Below are positions 41,082-50,392 of a DNA stretch of 64,000 bases, one piece after another. The notes below the pieces were generated by a model that saw only the letters and a program-made list of their open reading frames with translations, was not told where the DNA came from and searched no databases. A program made the translations under genes and the position numbers. This DNA comes from Trichomonas vaginalis G3 (Eukaryota; Parabasalia; Trichomonadida; Trichomonadidae). The DNA lies in NCBI RefSeq assembly GCF_026262505.1, contig NC_067206.1:32255896-32319895 (forward strand), given 5' to 3'. Numbering within the stretch: position 1 is the stretch's first letter; the number at the start of each line of letters is the position of its first letter.

Positions 41082-41961
41082 ACTTTTTAATTTTCTAAAT
41101 TTTTAGGCAACATGAGCTCATATTGTTTTGTATAAAGTAAAAAATCAATAGATAACTTTAATATGAAATCAAAACAGTACTATTTTATTACATAAAGGAA
41201 AATTTATACTAACAGCAGGCTTTTTCTTGTTGTGGAGCAGCTTGATTTGTGCTTTCAAGAGTAGAAGACTTAGGAGGTTGCGGCATCGATACTAATTGCT
41301 GCTCTTGATAGAATTTCAAACCGATTTTTGCTGCATGCAAAAATGCTTCATCGACATTGTAGCCTGTAAGTGCAGACATATAAAAGCAATCTGCTCCTAT
41401 AGAGTTTTTATATTCTATTAGATCATTTTCTTGTGGATATGTTTCCACTTCATCTTTTCTATCGTATTTATTAGCCAAAATTACAATAGGAATACCTATT
41501 GGTCCTTGGGATCGAAGTTCCTTTACCCAAAACTTAACCATTTCGAAAGTACTACTTGAAGTAAGATCAAATACTATTAATGCCACATGAGCATATCGAT
41601 AATAAATGGGACAAATGCTACGAAACTTCTCTTGACCAGCAGTATCCCATACGCAAAAATCGAAATTGACATTATCTATAGTTAAATCTGTTTTTAAGCA
41701 AACAGCTGAAATTGTTGCTGCAGAATTAGGATCCCATTTCTTTAAATGATACCTATTATGAAGCGAAGTCTTTCCCACTCTTGAATCGCCAAGCATGACA
41801 GCTTTGACCTGTAATTTTGTTATATACGAAAACGATAAAAACGGTTTGACAGAAAAGTGACAACTTTACGTGTCAAAAATATAAAAAGTGATATTTTATT
41901 CATCATTATCTTCTTCATAATTTATTTCATATTCTTCGTCTTACCAACAAAAGATGGGAAT

Positions 41962-42924
41962 GTGAACAATTGCGGGCAATTTTTAGCCATTTTGGCTTGG
42001 AACTAGAGCCTGCGAGGTACATGGATAGTATCAGTACCTCACAGGCTCTAGTTCTCTATATGGCGCCGAGAAATTTTGGTGAAATGTGGTCGCATTTCAC
42101 CAAAATTTTTTCGGCGCCATAGGATGAATTGGAGGGTGAGAGATATTATTTCATACAATACTACTCTCACCCTCCAATTCCCAGCCAAAATGGCTAAAAA
42201 TTGCCCGCAATGTGAACAATTGCGGGCAATTTTTAGCCATTTTGGCTTGGAACTAGAGCCTGCGAGGTACATGGATAGTATCAGTACCTCACAGGCTCTA
42301 GTTCTCTATATGGCGCCGAGAAATTTTGGTGAAATGTGGTCGCATTTCACCAAAATTTTTTCGGCGCCATAGGATGAATTGGAGGGTGAGAGATATTATT
42401 TCATACAATACTACTCTCACCCTCCAATTCCCAGCCAAAATGGCTAAAAATTGCCCGCAATGTGAACAATTGCGGGCAATTTTTAGCCATTTTGGCTTGG
42501 AACTAGAGCCTGCGAGGTACATGGATAGTATCAGTACCTCACAGGCTCTAGTTCTCTATATGGCGCCGAGAAATTTTGGTGAAATGTGGTCGCATTTCAC
42601 CAAAATTTTTTCGGCGCCATAGGATGAATTGGAGGGTGAGAGATATTATTTCATACAATACTACTCTCACCCTCCAATTCCCAGCCAAAATGGCTAAAAA
42701 TTGCCCGCAATGTGAACAATTGCGGGCAATTTTTAGCCATTTTGGCTTGGAACTAGAGCCTGCGAGGTACATGGATAGTATCAGTACCTCACAGGCTCTA
42801 GTTCTCTATATGGCGCCGAGAAATTTTGGTGAAATGTGGTCGCATTTCACCAAAATTTTTTCGGCGCCATAGGATGAATTGGAGGGTGAGAGATATTATT
42901 TCATACAATACTACTCTCACCCTC
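41962..42924. repeat. Array of 250 bp cloverleaf palindromes (3 full copies plus one truncated)
   Basis: Period is exactly 250 bp (units start at 41970, 42220, 42470, 42720) and units look identical. In unit 1 the outer stem has perfect 28 bp arms at 41970-41997 and 42183-42210. Three arms lie inside: 42000-42020 with 42034-42054 (one mismatch), 42060-42086 with 42093-42120 (near perfect), and 42126-42142 with 42164-42180 (perfect 17 bp). Junction gaps are only 2-5 bases. Units are joined by TGTGAACA. The last unit stops in the third arm at about 42924. Identical 74- and 98-codon open frames in the units are by-products of the palindromes. Confidence 0.97.
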
Positions 42925-42980
42925 AATTTTAATTACTTAAACTCATTCTATTTTTTTGACATGTAAATGTCACTTTTACT

Positions 42981-43010
42981 GAGATCTGACACAATGTCAG
43001 ATCTCTTTTT
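42981..43010 (+). other. Hairpin with T run near right end of TIR element 2
   Basis: GAGATCTGACA (42981-42991) and TGTCAGATCTC (42995-43005) form a perfect 11 bp stem with a three-base loop, followed by a run of six T. It lies within the right terminal repeat region and has no counterpart at the left end. Confidence 0.85.
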
Positions 43011-43047
43011 TCGTATATAAGAATTTTGACGTCGCTAAGTAATCCAT

Positions 43048-43876
43048 TATCCAAAAAATTGACAATTTTTTGAGAAAGGTTGAACAAACATAGCGAAATC
43101 GAGTTGTTATTCAAACTAGGATATAAATATTGGATTTTTATATGTCACGTTTCAATAGCTTTTGAATTGGATTTTTTTCGATACCGGAAAATGATGCAAT
43201 CTCAAATAATCAATGCGTTTATTTTAACAATTGATCTGATTCAGATCACATGATCATCTTCATCATATTACATCATCATTTTAAGGAGTGGCCCCACATG
43301 ATCGTAAAAATTAGTTCTTTATGATGCAAAAACTCAAGAGAAATGCGTCTTTATTTCCACAGTTCATATACGAACATCAAGTACTAGCGTTAAAACCCAT
43401 TAGGTCGGTGATTATCAATTGCGAACTTAAATCTAGAATAGTTTTAACTAACAGGATAGTGAGCGTTTTTGCGTTATTGAATACCATTGCCAATCGAAGA
43501 CTATTTGTATTCGGCTAAAGATTTGACTAAGAACAACTTGCTCACCCTACTTGGAACAACATATTAAACTTTAGGCGAAGCACTAATATATTTTAATGTA
43601 TTATCCCTGAGATTTATCAACAGCTTTGAAATTGAATAAAGATATGAAGAATTAATACGTATTGTGCCAAATATGACATACCATATTGATTTTAACATAA
43701 TAGCATACTATCAGTGAATTCTATATGCTCGAATCTAATAGAGAATAATGAATCATATGTGATATTTAACTAGAAAACGGAAAAATCATAATTATACATG
43801 TTTGAGATGATAAATATTTTCTAATGGAATGAGTTTCAAAAAAGACAAAATAGAATTTACAAAATCAAAATTATCG
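43048..43876. other. Host intergenic region, no gene seen
   Basis: This AT-rich interval lies between the divergent Rab and coiled-coil genes and must hold the Rab promoter near its left side. A short open frame at 43321-43518 has no recognisable features and is probably chance. TTGTCAATTTTTT lies 12-25 bases upstream of the Rab ATG and loosely resembles an initiator. A CATCATCATT stretch is at 43250-43280. Confidence 0.5.
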
Positions 43877-43881
43877 TCATA
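43877..43881 (+). promoter_or_regulatory. Trichomonad initiator (Inr)
   Basis: TCATA with the presumed +1 A at 43879 lies eight bases before the ATG at 43887, followed by AATTA. This matches the T. vaginalis initiator pattern TCA+1YWW and its usual short distance to the start codon. Confidence 0.6.
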
Positions 43882-43886
43882 AATTA

Positions 43887-44603
43887 ATGGAGGAAGAAAT
43901 TTTATTACAGTATATAGTATTTTGTAGTGTTTTAGTGGTAATAATAGCACTGTTAGTTTACTCAGTTATTAAATCTCGAATGAGACCTTCACCAGATAAA
44001 TTCATTAAAAATCATCTTCAATTATTCAATGAAAAGAACGATATTTCAGCCGAAGTTAAAGAAGACAAGAAGGATGATATTATACAAGAAGATAAACATG
44101 AATTGGCCGATGATAATCCTAAATCTAGAAGACAACAAGGATTTTTCCAGCCAAGTTTCCTTCCACCATCATTACTTCCATACGGATACAGACAAAGAAC
44201 AGATCTCGGCTCTTCCAATTCAGAACTTCTTACTATATCTGATGTACCAGAAACTCAGAGTAATAAACAGCCAGCTAATGAAAAGAAGGCTACCTATCAT
44301 AAATACGATTCAATTAGAGATGAAGCTCGTAAATTGTTTATAGAAAGTACAGAAAAAGAAAGAAAAGAGAAAGAACAAAAAGAAGCAGAGAAACGTAAGA
44401 AGGAAGAAGAGGAGAAGGAAGCTGCAGTGAAAAGGAAGAAAGAGAAGGAAGCTGAAAATGAAAAACAAACAGCACCTAAGGCTGGATTAAGTTTATCAAT
44501 GACAAAGTCTCCATCAAAAGATAAAGCTGCAGAAGCAGGTAAAACTCCATCTAACGGCACGACTCTATCAATGAAGCCATCTCTTAGTACTACCCTCAAA
44601 TAA
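43887..44603 (+). CDS. Membrane-anchored Lys/Glu-rich coiled-coil protein (238 aa)
   Basis: A host gene with a short acidic N-terminus (MEEEILLQ), one membrane helix at about residues 9-28 (YIVFCSVLVVIIALLVYSVI), and basic residues right after it (KSRMRPSP), which predicts the bulk of the protein in the cytosol. Residues about 150-200 are an almost pure Lys/Glu/Ala helix (EKERKEKEQKEAEKRKKEEE), and the C-terminus is Ser/Thr/Lys low complexity. It resembles single-pass ER proteins with charged coiled-coil tails. I do not recognise a specific family. An initiator lies eight bases upstream and the stop is followed by an AT-rich 3' region. Confidence 0.75.
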   Translation: MEEEILLQYIVFCSVLVVIIALLVYSVIKSRMRPSPDKFIKNHLQLFNEKNDISAEVKEDKKDDIIQEDKHELADDNPKSRRQQGFFQPSFLPPSLLPYGYRQRTDLGSSNSELLTISDVPETQSNKQPANEKKATYHKYDSIRDEARKLFIESTEKERKEKEQKEAEKRKKEEEEKEAAVKRKKEKEAENEKQTAPKAGLSLSMTKSPSKDKAAEAGKTPSNGTTLSMKPSLSTTLK

Positions 44604-44824
44604 CCATATAATTTGGATATAATAAAAGTTATATTAGAGTGTTTTAATAATTTGTTCAACTGATTTTTTACTAATGACCAAATTTGATATAAATTTTTAC
44701 TGAATTTGCAAATATTTGGATAGATTTATCATGAAAATCTCACTCAAATCGATAGTATATACAATATATCTTCTTTCCTGCTTAATTTAGTTTGGGCGAG
44801 ATTTTGCACGTTTAGAGAAAGAAA

Positions 44825-47800
44825 ATGTCGAAAATCGAAGTTCCTCATTCAAGGGAAGGAGGAACTTACGATGAGTATCAAAAATCTCTAACAGATAGGT
44901 ATCTTAAATGTATTTCATCTCTTGAACAAAGTGCGCAATCCCTTGCAAACGAATGTAAGAGTCAAATTTCAAAATCTATTCAGGAATATCAAGCTTACAA
45001 AGCAGGAGAAGAAATCAAAAACTAAAAAGAATATACTTGATTCAATGAAAACTACATCGGTTTCTTTTGAAGATTTGAAAGAGCAAGTTATTCAAATCGG
45101 AGAAAATGTTTTAAACCATGCAAATGAATTAAAATCATCATCAATGATTGCATATCAAAAGTCATTTGATCAATTACAACCAATGATCGACAAAATTTAC
45201 GCTGATTTGAAAGATCAGCTTCCAATTCTCGATCCACAATACTCTGATAGACTTCCAACGGCAATTAAATCTCTTAATGAGATGTTTTACAAAAATAAAA
45301 CTCAAATGGAAAAAATGTTTGATTCTTTTATAGAATCAGCAAAGAAATCCTCACAAGATAATGTAGATGAGTTTCTTAAGAGAAGTGATGATTGGAGAAC
45401 AAATAGATTTGAAACTGTTTTTAATGATGCAAAGAATAAGTTGGATCCTTTAAAACAATTAGAATACGGAACAATCTTCGAAGATTTCTACAGAGAACAA
45501 GCGAAATTTACACTTTGCTTCCAAAAAATCATTCAAAATTATACAATTATTATGCCACCAGATAAATTCACTTCAAAAGACGTCGAACAATGGTGGGATA
45601 AGGCTGAAGAGATGCTACAATTCCATAATAATTTTATAAATATGTTTACAACCAAAATTACTGATCATTTAAACGCGAATATTCTTACAAATTCAAATCT
45701 CTTGCAAGATGTCGAACAAGAACTCCAACAATTGAAAGGAGATGCAGAGGCTGCTAATGCCATTGCAGAATTAACACCTCTCCACAAACATTCTCAAAAA
45801 TTAAATTCAATTTTCATTGAAAAATTGACAAAATTCTGGGATGGTAAAAGAACAGTCTTACGTAAAGTATTTGAGACTCTTCACAGCTTCATATTGCCAA
45901 TTGTTCAAAGATATGAAAAATATATCAATGAAACAAAGAATTGCTTTGATGAAGTGAGTAAAAATGTTACAACAGTAACTAATAAGTCAAATGATGAGAT
46001 AACAAAGTATGAAACTCAATTTTCAGAGAAAGAAGCTGAAATTTCGTTATTAGCTAATGAAAAAGACATAAACAATACAGTTACTGTATGCAAAGGTATA
46101 TTAGATCAGATAGAAAAGGAATACAGATCATCATATGATCAAATTGTTGAAATTTATGACCAACAACCCGAAAAAGTCAAAAAACTCTTTGAAGAAGGCG
46201 AAACAGAGCTCCTTACCATATTGAAACTCCGTAAGACAGTCAATGCCCCTGAATTCGACAGCTTTGTGAAAGCTACAAATTCTCATTCGAGAATTAATTC
46301 AGCAAGAAAGTCATCGGCTATCCTTAGACGTCCCAAACTCAAAGACTTGAAATTAAATATATTCATTTTCGGAGCAAACAACGGAGCCAAATTCGAAGAA
46401 ATCGAGCCAATTACTGTAATTCCAGAATTCGACGAAAATTCCGACGAACAGAACAACCAAGGAAATCAGAAGGGCAAAGGCAAAGGAAAACCTCCAATTC
46501 CTAAGCCGAAAAAGCCACTTCCGAAAACTCCAAATAGTAAGAACAAAGGTAAGAAAGGAGCTCAAGATAACGAAGATTACGATATGCCAGAATTCAACCT
46601 CGTAACAAGTATTCCTAAAATTGATGATCATCTTGCTATTGAAATTTATACTCCTCAAAACAACGAAATTTCCTCATGGGTTAATGAATTCAGGAAATCA
46701 GTCATATGTTCTATAAATGACCAATTTTCAGATGTTGTTTACAAAGTTCAATTCAAATTAGAACGCAACAAGTGGGCAAAACAGCTTAATGAGCGTATGA
46801 GGACTCATGCACCTCGTTTGAGTCAGTTAGAATTGAACACAGCCAAAACAAGAGTTCTCCAGATTGAATCTCGAAAAATGTTATTAGAAAAACATTTCCA
46901 TCATTCGGCAGCGAGCTTCAATAAGACTCTCCAAGTCATTGAGCCAAGTATTGAACAGTACAAACAGTCAATGTTCTCTAAAATCGAAGAACTTCGCCCA
47001 TTAATTAACAAAATTTCCGAAATTCATTCAGTTCAGCACTTTGTTGAGCTTGAACAAGAATTTAAGATTATGGAAAACCATTTTCTTAGTGAATACGAAG
47101 AAGAGAAGAATAAAGAAAAAGAATTAGTTCGAAGTTTAGAGTCATCATTTAAACAATTAAATGATCGATTCATCGAAACTGTTTTAGCACAAGATTCATA
47201 TTCCAATGATGAACGGACGAACGCAATGGCCTATTTCGATAAGATGAACAACCAAGTCTCTAATATTTATAACGCATTGAATGAGAAGATCAACAATGCG
47301 TCAACAGAAATCGAGCACAAATATCAACAATTAACAGAAGAATTCCAACAATTAGTTCCTAAACATACAGTTGATGTTACATTCATTGAATCATTGAATG
47401 CACAACAACATGTTGCCAAATCCAAATACGACACATTGTGTTTCCGGAACAGACAACAAGAACAAGAAATCGATTCATTGATTTCCCAATTAAGTGAAGC
47501 ATTGCAATCTGAAGAAAATCCACAACAAAAGATATTAAGCGAATTTGAATCTATCGAACGCTTACGTATTGCATTAGTCAAACGCGGCAAGCACCTGATG
47601 ATCATGAAAAGCGATATTTCACATGATCCTATTGGTTACAACATTGACTTAGAAACACAAGTTGTTAGTAGTGATCATGATAAAGAACAAAACGATAAAG
47701 ACAAGAAAAACAAAAGAAATCAGAAGAAACCTAGCACATCTAAACCAAAGATTTCATCTAAGAAAGCACCGGAACAAGATTCTCTTGGCACAATGCAAGG

Positions 47801-48902
47801 CCAGATTGATCAGATCACATCATCGTTGACTCAAACATCAACAAAAACTATCACTGACTACTTTTCACAACTTAAGACAAATAAGTCGAACATTTGCCGA
47901 GTCAACGAGATCAAACCAAACCAAAATGAGTGCATTGATAATGTAAAACAAGTCTGGAATAAACAGATTGAGAACAAAGAACAAATCTTTTCCAGTTCCG
48001 GTTTGAAATACAGAACACAAGTTTCACAATCTCTTCCATTATTACGAGAAGCCACAGTTTTAATATATGATTGTGTTGTTAAGTATTATGCGGATAAAAT
48101 CGAATTATTGACTGTTGACAACAAAGACGAATTCAACAATAAAATGAAAGAATTAAGAACACAACGCGATCAAAACGTCAAAGCATTGAGTCCTAAATTA
48201 TCCGATTCAAACAACATTTCCGAATTAAAGAAATTGTATAATTCAGAAGAAGAACGACGTAAGAATGAATTAACCGTTATCCAAAACTACGAGAACTCTA
48301 TTATCGAAACAGAGAAGAACGTAATGAACATGTTCACATCACATTTACCATTAATCACATCTTCATTGATGTCATTGTTTGATAAATTCCCATTATTAGA
48401 AGATTTGATTCCAGGTCCAGTTGCCAATGAAGAACGCAGGACATTGAAATCATTGATTAAAGACAAAGAAAGGAAGTCCATGCAATTACCAGATGACCAA
48501 GACAGACCATTCCATGTCCGGCAATGGCCAACATTACCTTTAACAATGGAACCATTGTCTTCTATGACCAGTCAAACAGAAAGTCAAGATCAACAAACGA
48601 AAGAGAAGAATTCAGGAAGGAAAACAGTTAAGAAACCAAAAAAGAAATCAGATGCAATCAAGTCTGTTGAATCCGCAATGATGCCTATTATTACATCTAT
48701 TGACACATCTATGCATCGCGGCGTTATTGTTGAAAGGAATCGCTCATTTGAGGAATATCAACGTGAAATGAAGTCACGTGTTACATCATTTGAAACATAT
48801 ATCAATTTCATGAAAGAAGAAACACAGAAATTCTCAGAATTCTGGTTAAAGTCTATCAACAACTTATGTCCACGCTTCGTCATCCCAAAAGAATCTAAAT
48901 AA
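44825..48902 (+). CDS. Large coiled-coil protein, apparent frame change near 5' end (about 1350 aa)
   Basis: The ATG at 44825 opens MSKIEVPHSREGGTYDEYQK, whose frame ends at 45025 after AGEEIKN. The same helical, Glu/Lys/Gln-rich character continues in another frame from about 45020 (ILDSMKTTSVSFEDLKEQ) to the stop at 48902. The switch lies by CAAAAACTAAAAAG, and no intron signals are visible, so a frameshift in the gene or a base error is likely. The protein is helical with long coiled coils, a Gly/Lys/Pro-rich basic linker (about 46455-46560, GKGKGKPPIPKPKKPLPKTP) and a second basic linker near 47700-47770. No known domain is recognised; a cytoskeletal or flagellar role would fit the composition. 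The stop overlaps AAATAAATAAAG, containing the trichomonad TAAA poly(A) signal. Confidence 0.75.
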
Positions 48903-49014
48903 ATAAAGTTATTTTGTTTTTTATTTTATTAATTATCTCATAAATAATGAATTTTATGTTTTAGAAGTATAAAAAAAGTAAGATGATAAGGTAATAAATC
49001 ATTGATTAAAGAAC

Positions 49015-49182
49015 AATATTTCAAGTGTTGTTGATATTACAATCAAGAGGTATATTACATATATTCATGAATATTTAGATTCGAATGACATTGACTTCCA
49101 TCTTCCAAGTTTTGTTGATGTTACAATCAAGAACTCTATACAACAACAACTAATAGTTATGTTAAATATAATCAAATTATGA
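49015..49182 (+). pseudogene. Possible gene relic
   Basis: A short frame reads NISSVVDITIKRYITYIHEY and continues LDSNDIDFHLPSFVDVTIKN to a stop at 49182. The two segments VVDITIK and FVDVTIK suggest an internal repeat or duplicated helix pair. No start codon with a promoter is evident and the frame is short, so this is probably the remains of a host gene. The rest of 48903-49399 holds nothing else I can name. Confidence 0.3.
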
Positions 49183-49399
49183 GATTGTGAAGTGCGAGAC
49201 TTTTCACCAGACAAAAAATAAATAAATAATCAATATTATCATATTCCATGCTAATTTTTGAGTAGGATTTAATTACATTCATTTATCCATATGGAAATGT
49301 AATAAATTCTGTCATCATTGAATTTTTTACAGAACACAGAATACGGATATTTTAGAAAGTTTCTATATAAATAAAAGTAATTTTATTCAAGATAAATAA

Positions 49400-50392
49400 T
49401 TAATATAAAATATTTAATAATCGACGACGTGGGAATCGGTGAGAGAAAATTGCAATGGATTCAGTTTTATCTATTGATTTGATAATTGTAAATTCTGCTT
49501 GGCAATTACCAGTTGAAAAATGAATCAATTTGTTAGTAAATAGTTCTCTTGTATTTTTAGGTTTTACATTACTAAGAAATGTTGATGAAATCGAATTGTC
49601 AATGTAACAACTATCAACTGTTAATTGATCGGCTTCTTTGTTATATATCAAATATGAACCTTGAGGAGTAGTGTTGTTAATAAAAGAACAACTTTTTACA
49701 GTAAGAGAATTAACTGTATGGTAAATAATTCCACTTTCTGATGTTGTTTTGGTATTATTTATAATATTACATGAATCAATCAAAGCTTTATACCAAACAT
49801 TTAATATATTATTTGTTGCTAAATTATTAACAACAGTTGAATAGTTAAATGTTGTTGTGTATTGAAGTGATTTACCTCTATAATGTCCAGCAGGTTGGTT
49901 AGAAGCTTTATTTGATGAGAAATTTGTTGATGAGACAACGACATTATCATTCTCTGTTTGACAAACAGATCCTCCATTTTCATTTCCTACATCGAAAATG
50001 GAACTTTCAATAATAAAGTTTATGTTATCTGTGTCAACTTTTGTATATGAAAATTGGCCATTTCCTTTACCTTCGCATTTTGTACAACAGAATTTGCGTT
50101 GAACAATTGAACTATTCTTGCCAATTTGGTAGTAAACGCAACTTCCATTTAATGTTGAAGTGCATTTACTAAATGAACACTGATTATGTAGAAATAAAGT
50201 GTCGGAAACATTATTAAAATAGATAACTCTATCATGATCATCAAAAAAGTTGCATTCATCTAAGAAATATTGTTTTTTTCCTGTTGGGAGATCACAGTTT
50301 TGACTGTTTTTAGTTTCTACTCCTGTAAATTGATTATTGAAGTAACTATTCCAAATATTGTCATCCTCTAAAGATAGAATTCTGGTGAACAT
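49400..50392 (-). CDS. Beta-helix-like Cys/Asn-rich protein (330 aa)
   Basis: The ATG at 50392 opens a frame without a signal peptide. The protein consists of short repeated strands with regularly spaced Cys, Asn, Ser and Phe (CSFSKCTSTLNGSCVYY; SIFDVGNENGGSVCQ; SSTNFSSNKASNQ; CSFINNTTPQGSYLIYN; SCYIDNSISS), the pattern of right-handed parallel beta helices such as the Pmp-like surface proteins that are abundant in T. vaginalis. Those normally have a signal peptide and a C-terminal membrane helix. Here the N-terminus starts inside the repeat region and the C-terminus is basic (HRFPRRRLLNILY) without a clear anchor, so this may be a truncated family member. Confidence 0.6.
   Translation of the reverse strand: MFTRILSLEDDNIWNSYFNNQFTGVETKNSQNCDLPTGKKQYFLDECNFFDDHDRVIYFNNVSDTLFLHNQCSFSKCTSTLNGSCVYYQIGKNSSIVQRKFCCTKCEGKGNGQFSYTKVDTDNINFIIESSIFDVGNENGGSVCQTENDNVVVSSTNFSSNKASNQPAGHYRGKSLQYTTTFNYSTVVNNLATNNILNVWYKALIDSCNIINNTKTTSESGIIYHTVNSLTVKSCSFINNTTPQGSYLIYNKEADQLTVDSCYIDNSISSTFLSNVKPKNTRELFTNKLIHFSTGNCQAEFTIIKSIDKTESIAIFSHRFPRRRLLNILY

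Larger units (their letters stand above)
41820..43020. mobile_element. TIR element 2 with cloverleaf satellite, inserted in Rab gene
   Basis: About 1201 bp lie between direct copies of AATTTTG (41813-41819 and 43022-43028, or 8 bp with one mismatch), the footprint of insertion in the Rab coding sequence. Imperfect terminal inverted repeats begin TTATATACGAAAA (41820-41832, mirrored at 43008-43020) and contain AAAAGTGACA followed by TTTAC, TGTCAAAAA (41853-41879, mirrored at 42953-42977). The interior is almost wholly the cloverleaf array. A short acidic minus-strand trace (DEEYEINYEEDNDE, 41895-41940) lies between left repeat and array. There is no transposase. TSD length of 7-8 bp suggests a hAT- or Mutator-type helper. 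Confidence 0.8.
41209..43047 (-). pseudogene. Host Rab GTPase gene, split by TIR element 2
   Basis: The main frame (41209-41812) has all Rab signatures: P-loop GDSRVGKTS, G3 WDTAGQEKF, G4 NKYD, G5 MSALTG, and a C-terminal CC for geranylgeranylation. It lacks the usual first strand at its own internal ATG (41794). The missing N-terminus, MDYLATS, is found at 43029-43047 on the other side of the 1.2 kb insertion, and reading across the empty site gives MDYLATSKLQVKAVMLGDS, a normal Rab start. The insertion lies in the eighth codon region. Unless the insertion is spliced out, the gene is disrupted; a shortened product from 41794 would lack the first beta strand. Rabs direct vesicle traffic. Confidence 0.88.

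Noticed and set aside
41797-41880. Small intron upstream of the Rab ATG (GTATAT..ACAG)
   Set aside because: The interval belongs to the inserted TIR element and the empty site gives a continuous Rab frame, so an intron is not needed; trichomonad intron signals are not matched.
42048-42872. Identical 74- and 98-residue open frames repeated on both strands
   Set aside because: They are produced by the identical 250 bp palindromic units; codons on both strands mirror each other and no protein-like pattern is present.
43321-43518. 65-residue plus-strand frame
   Set aside because: Translation has no recognisable features and no initiator precedes it; likely chance.
46353-48481. Minus-strand frames within the 4 kb coiled-coil gene
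   Set aside because: They are antisense shadows of the long plus-strand frame.
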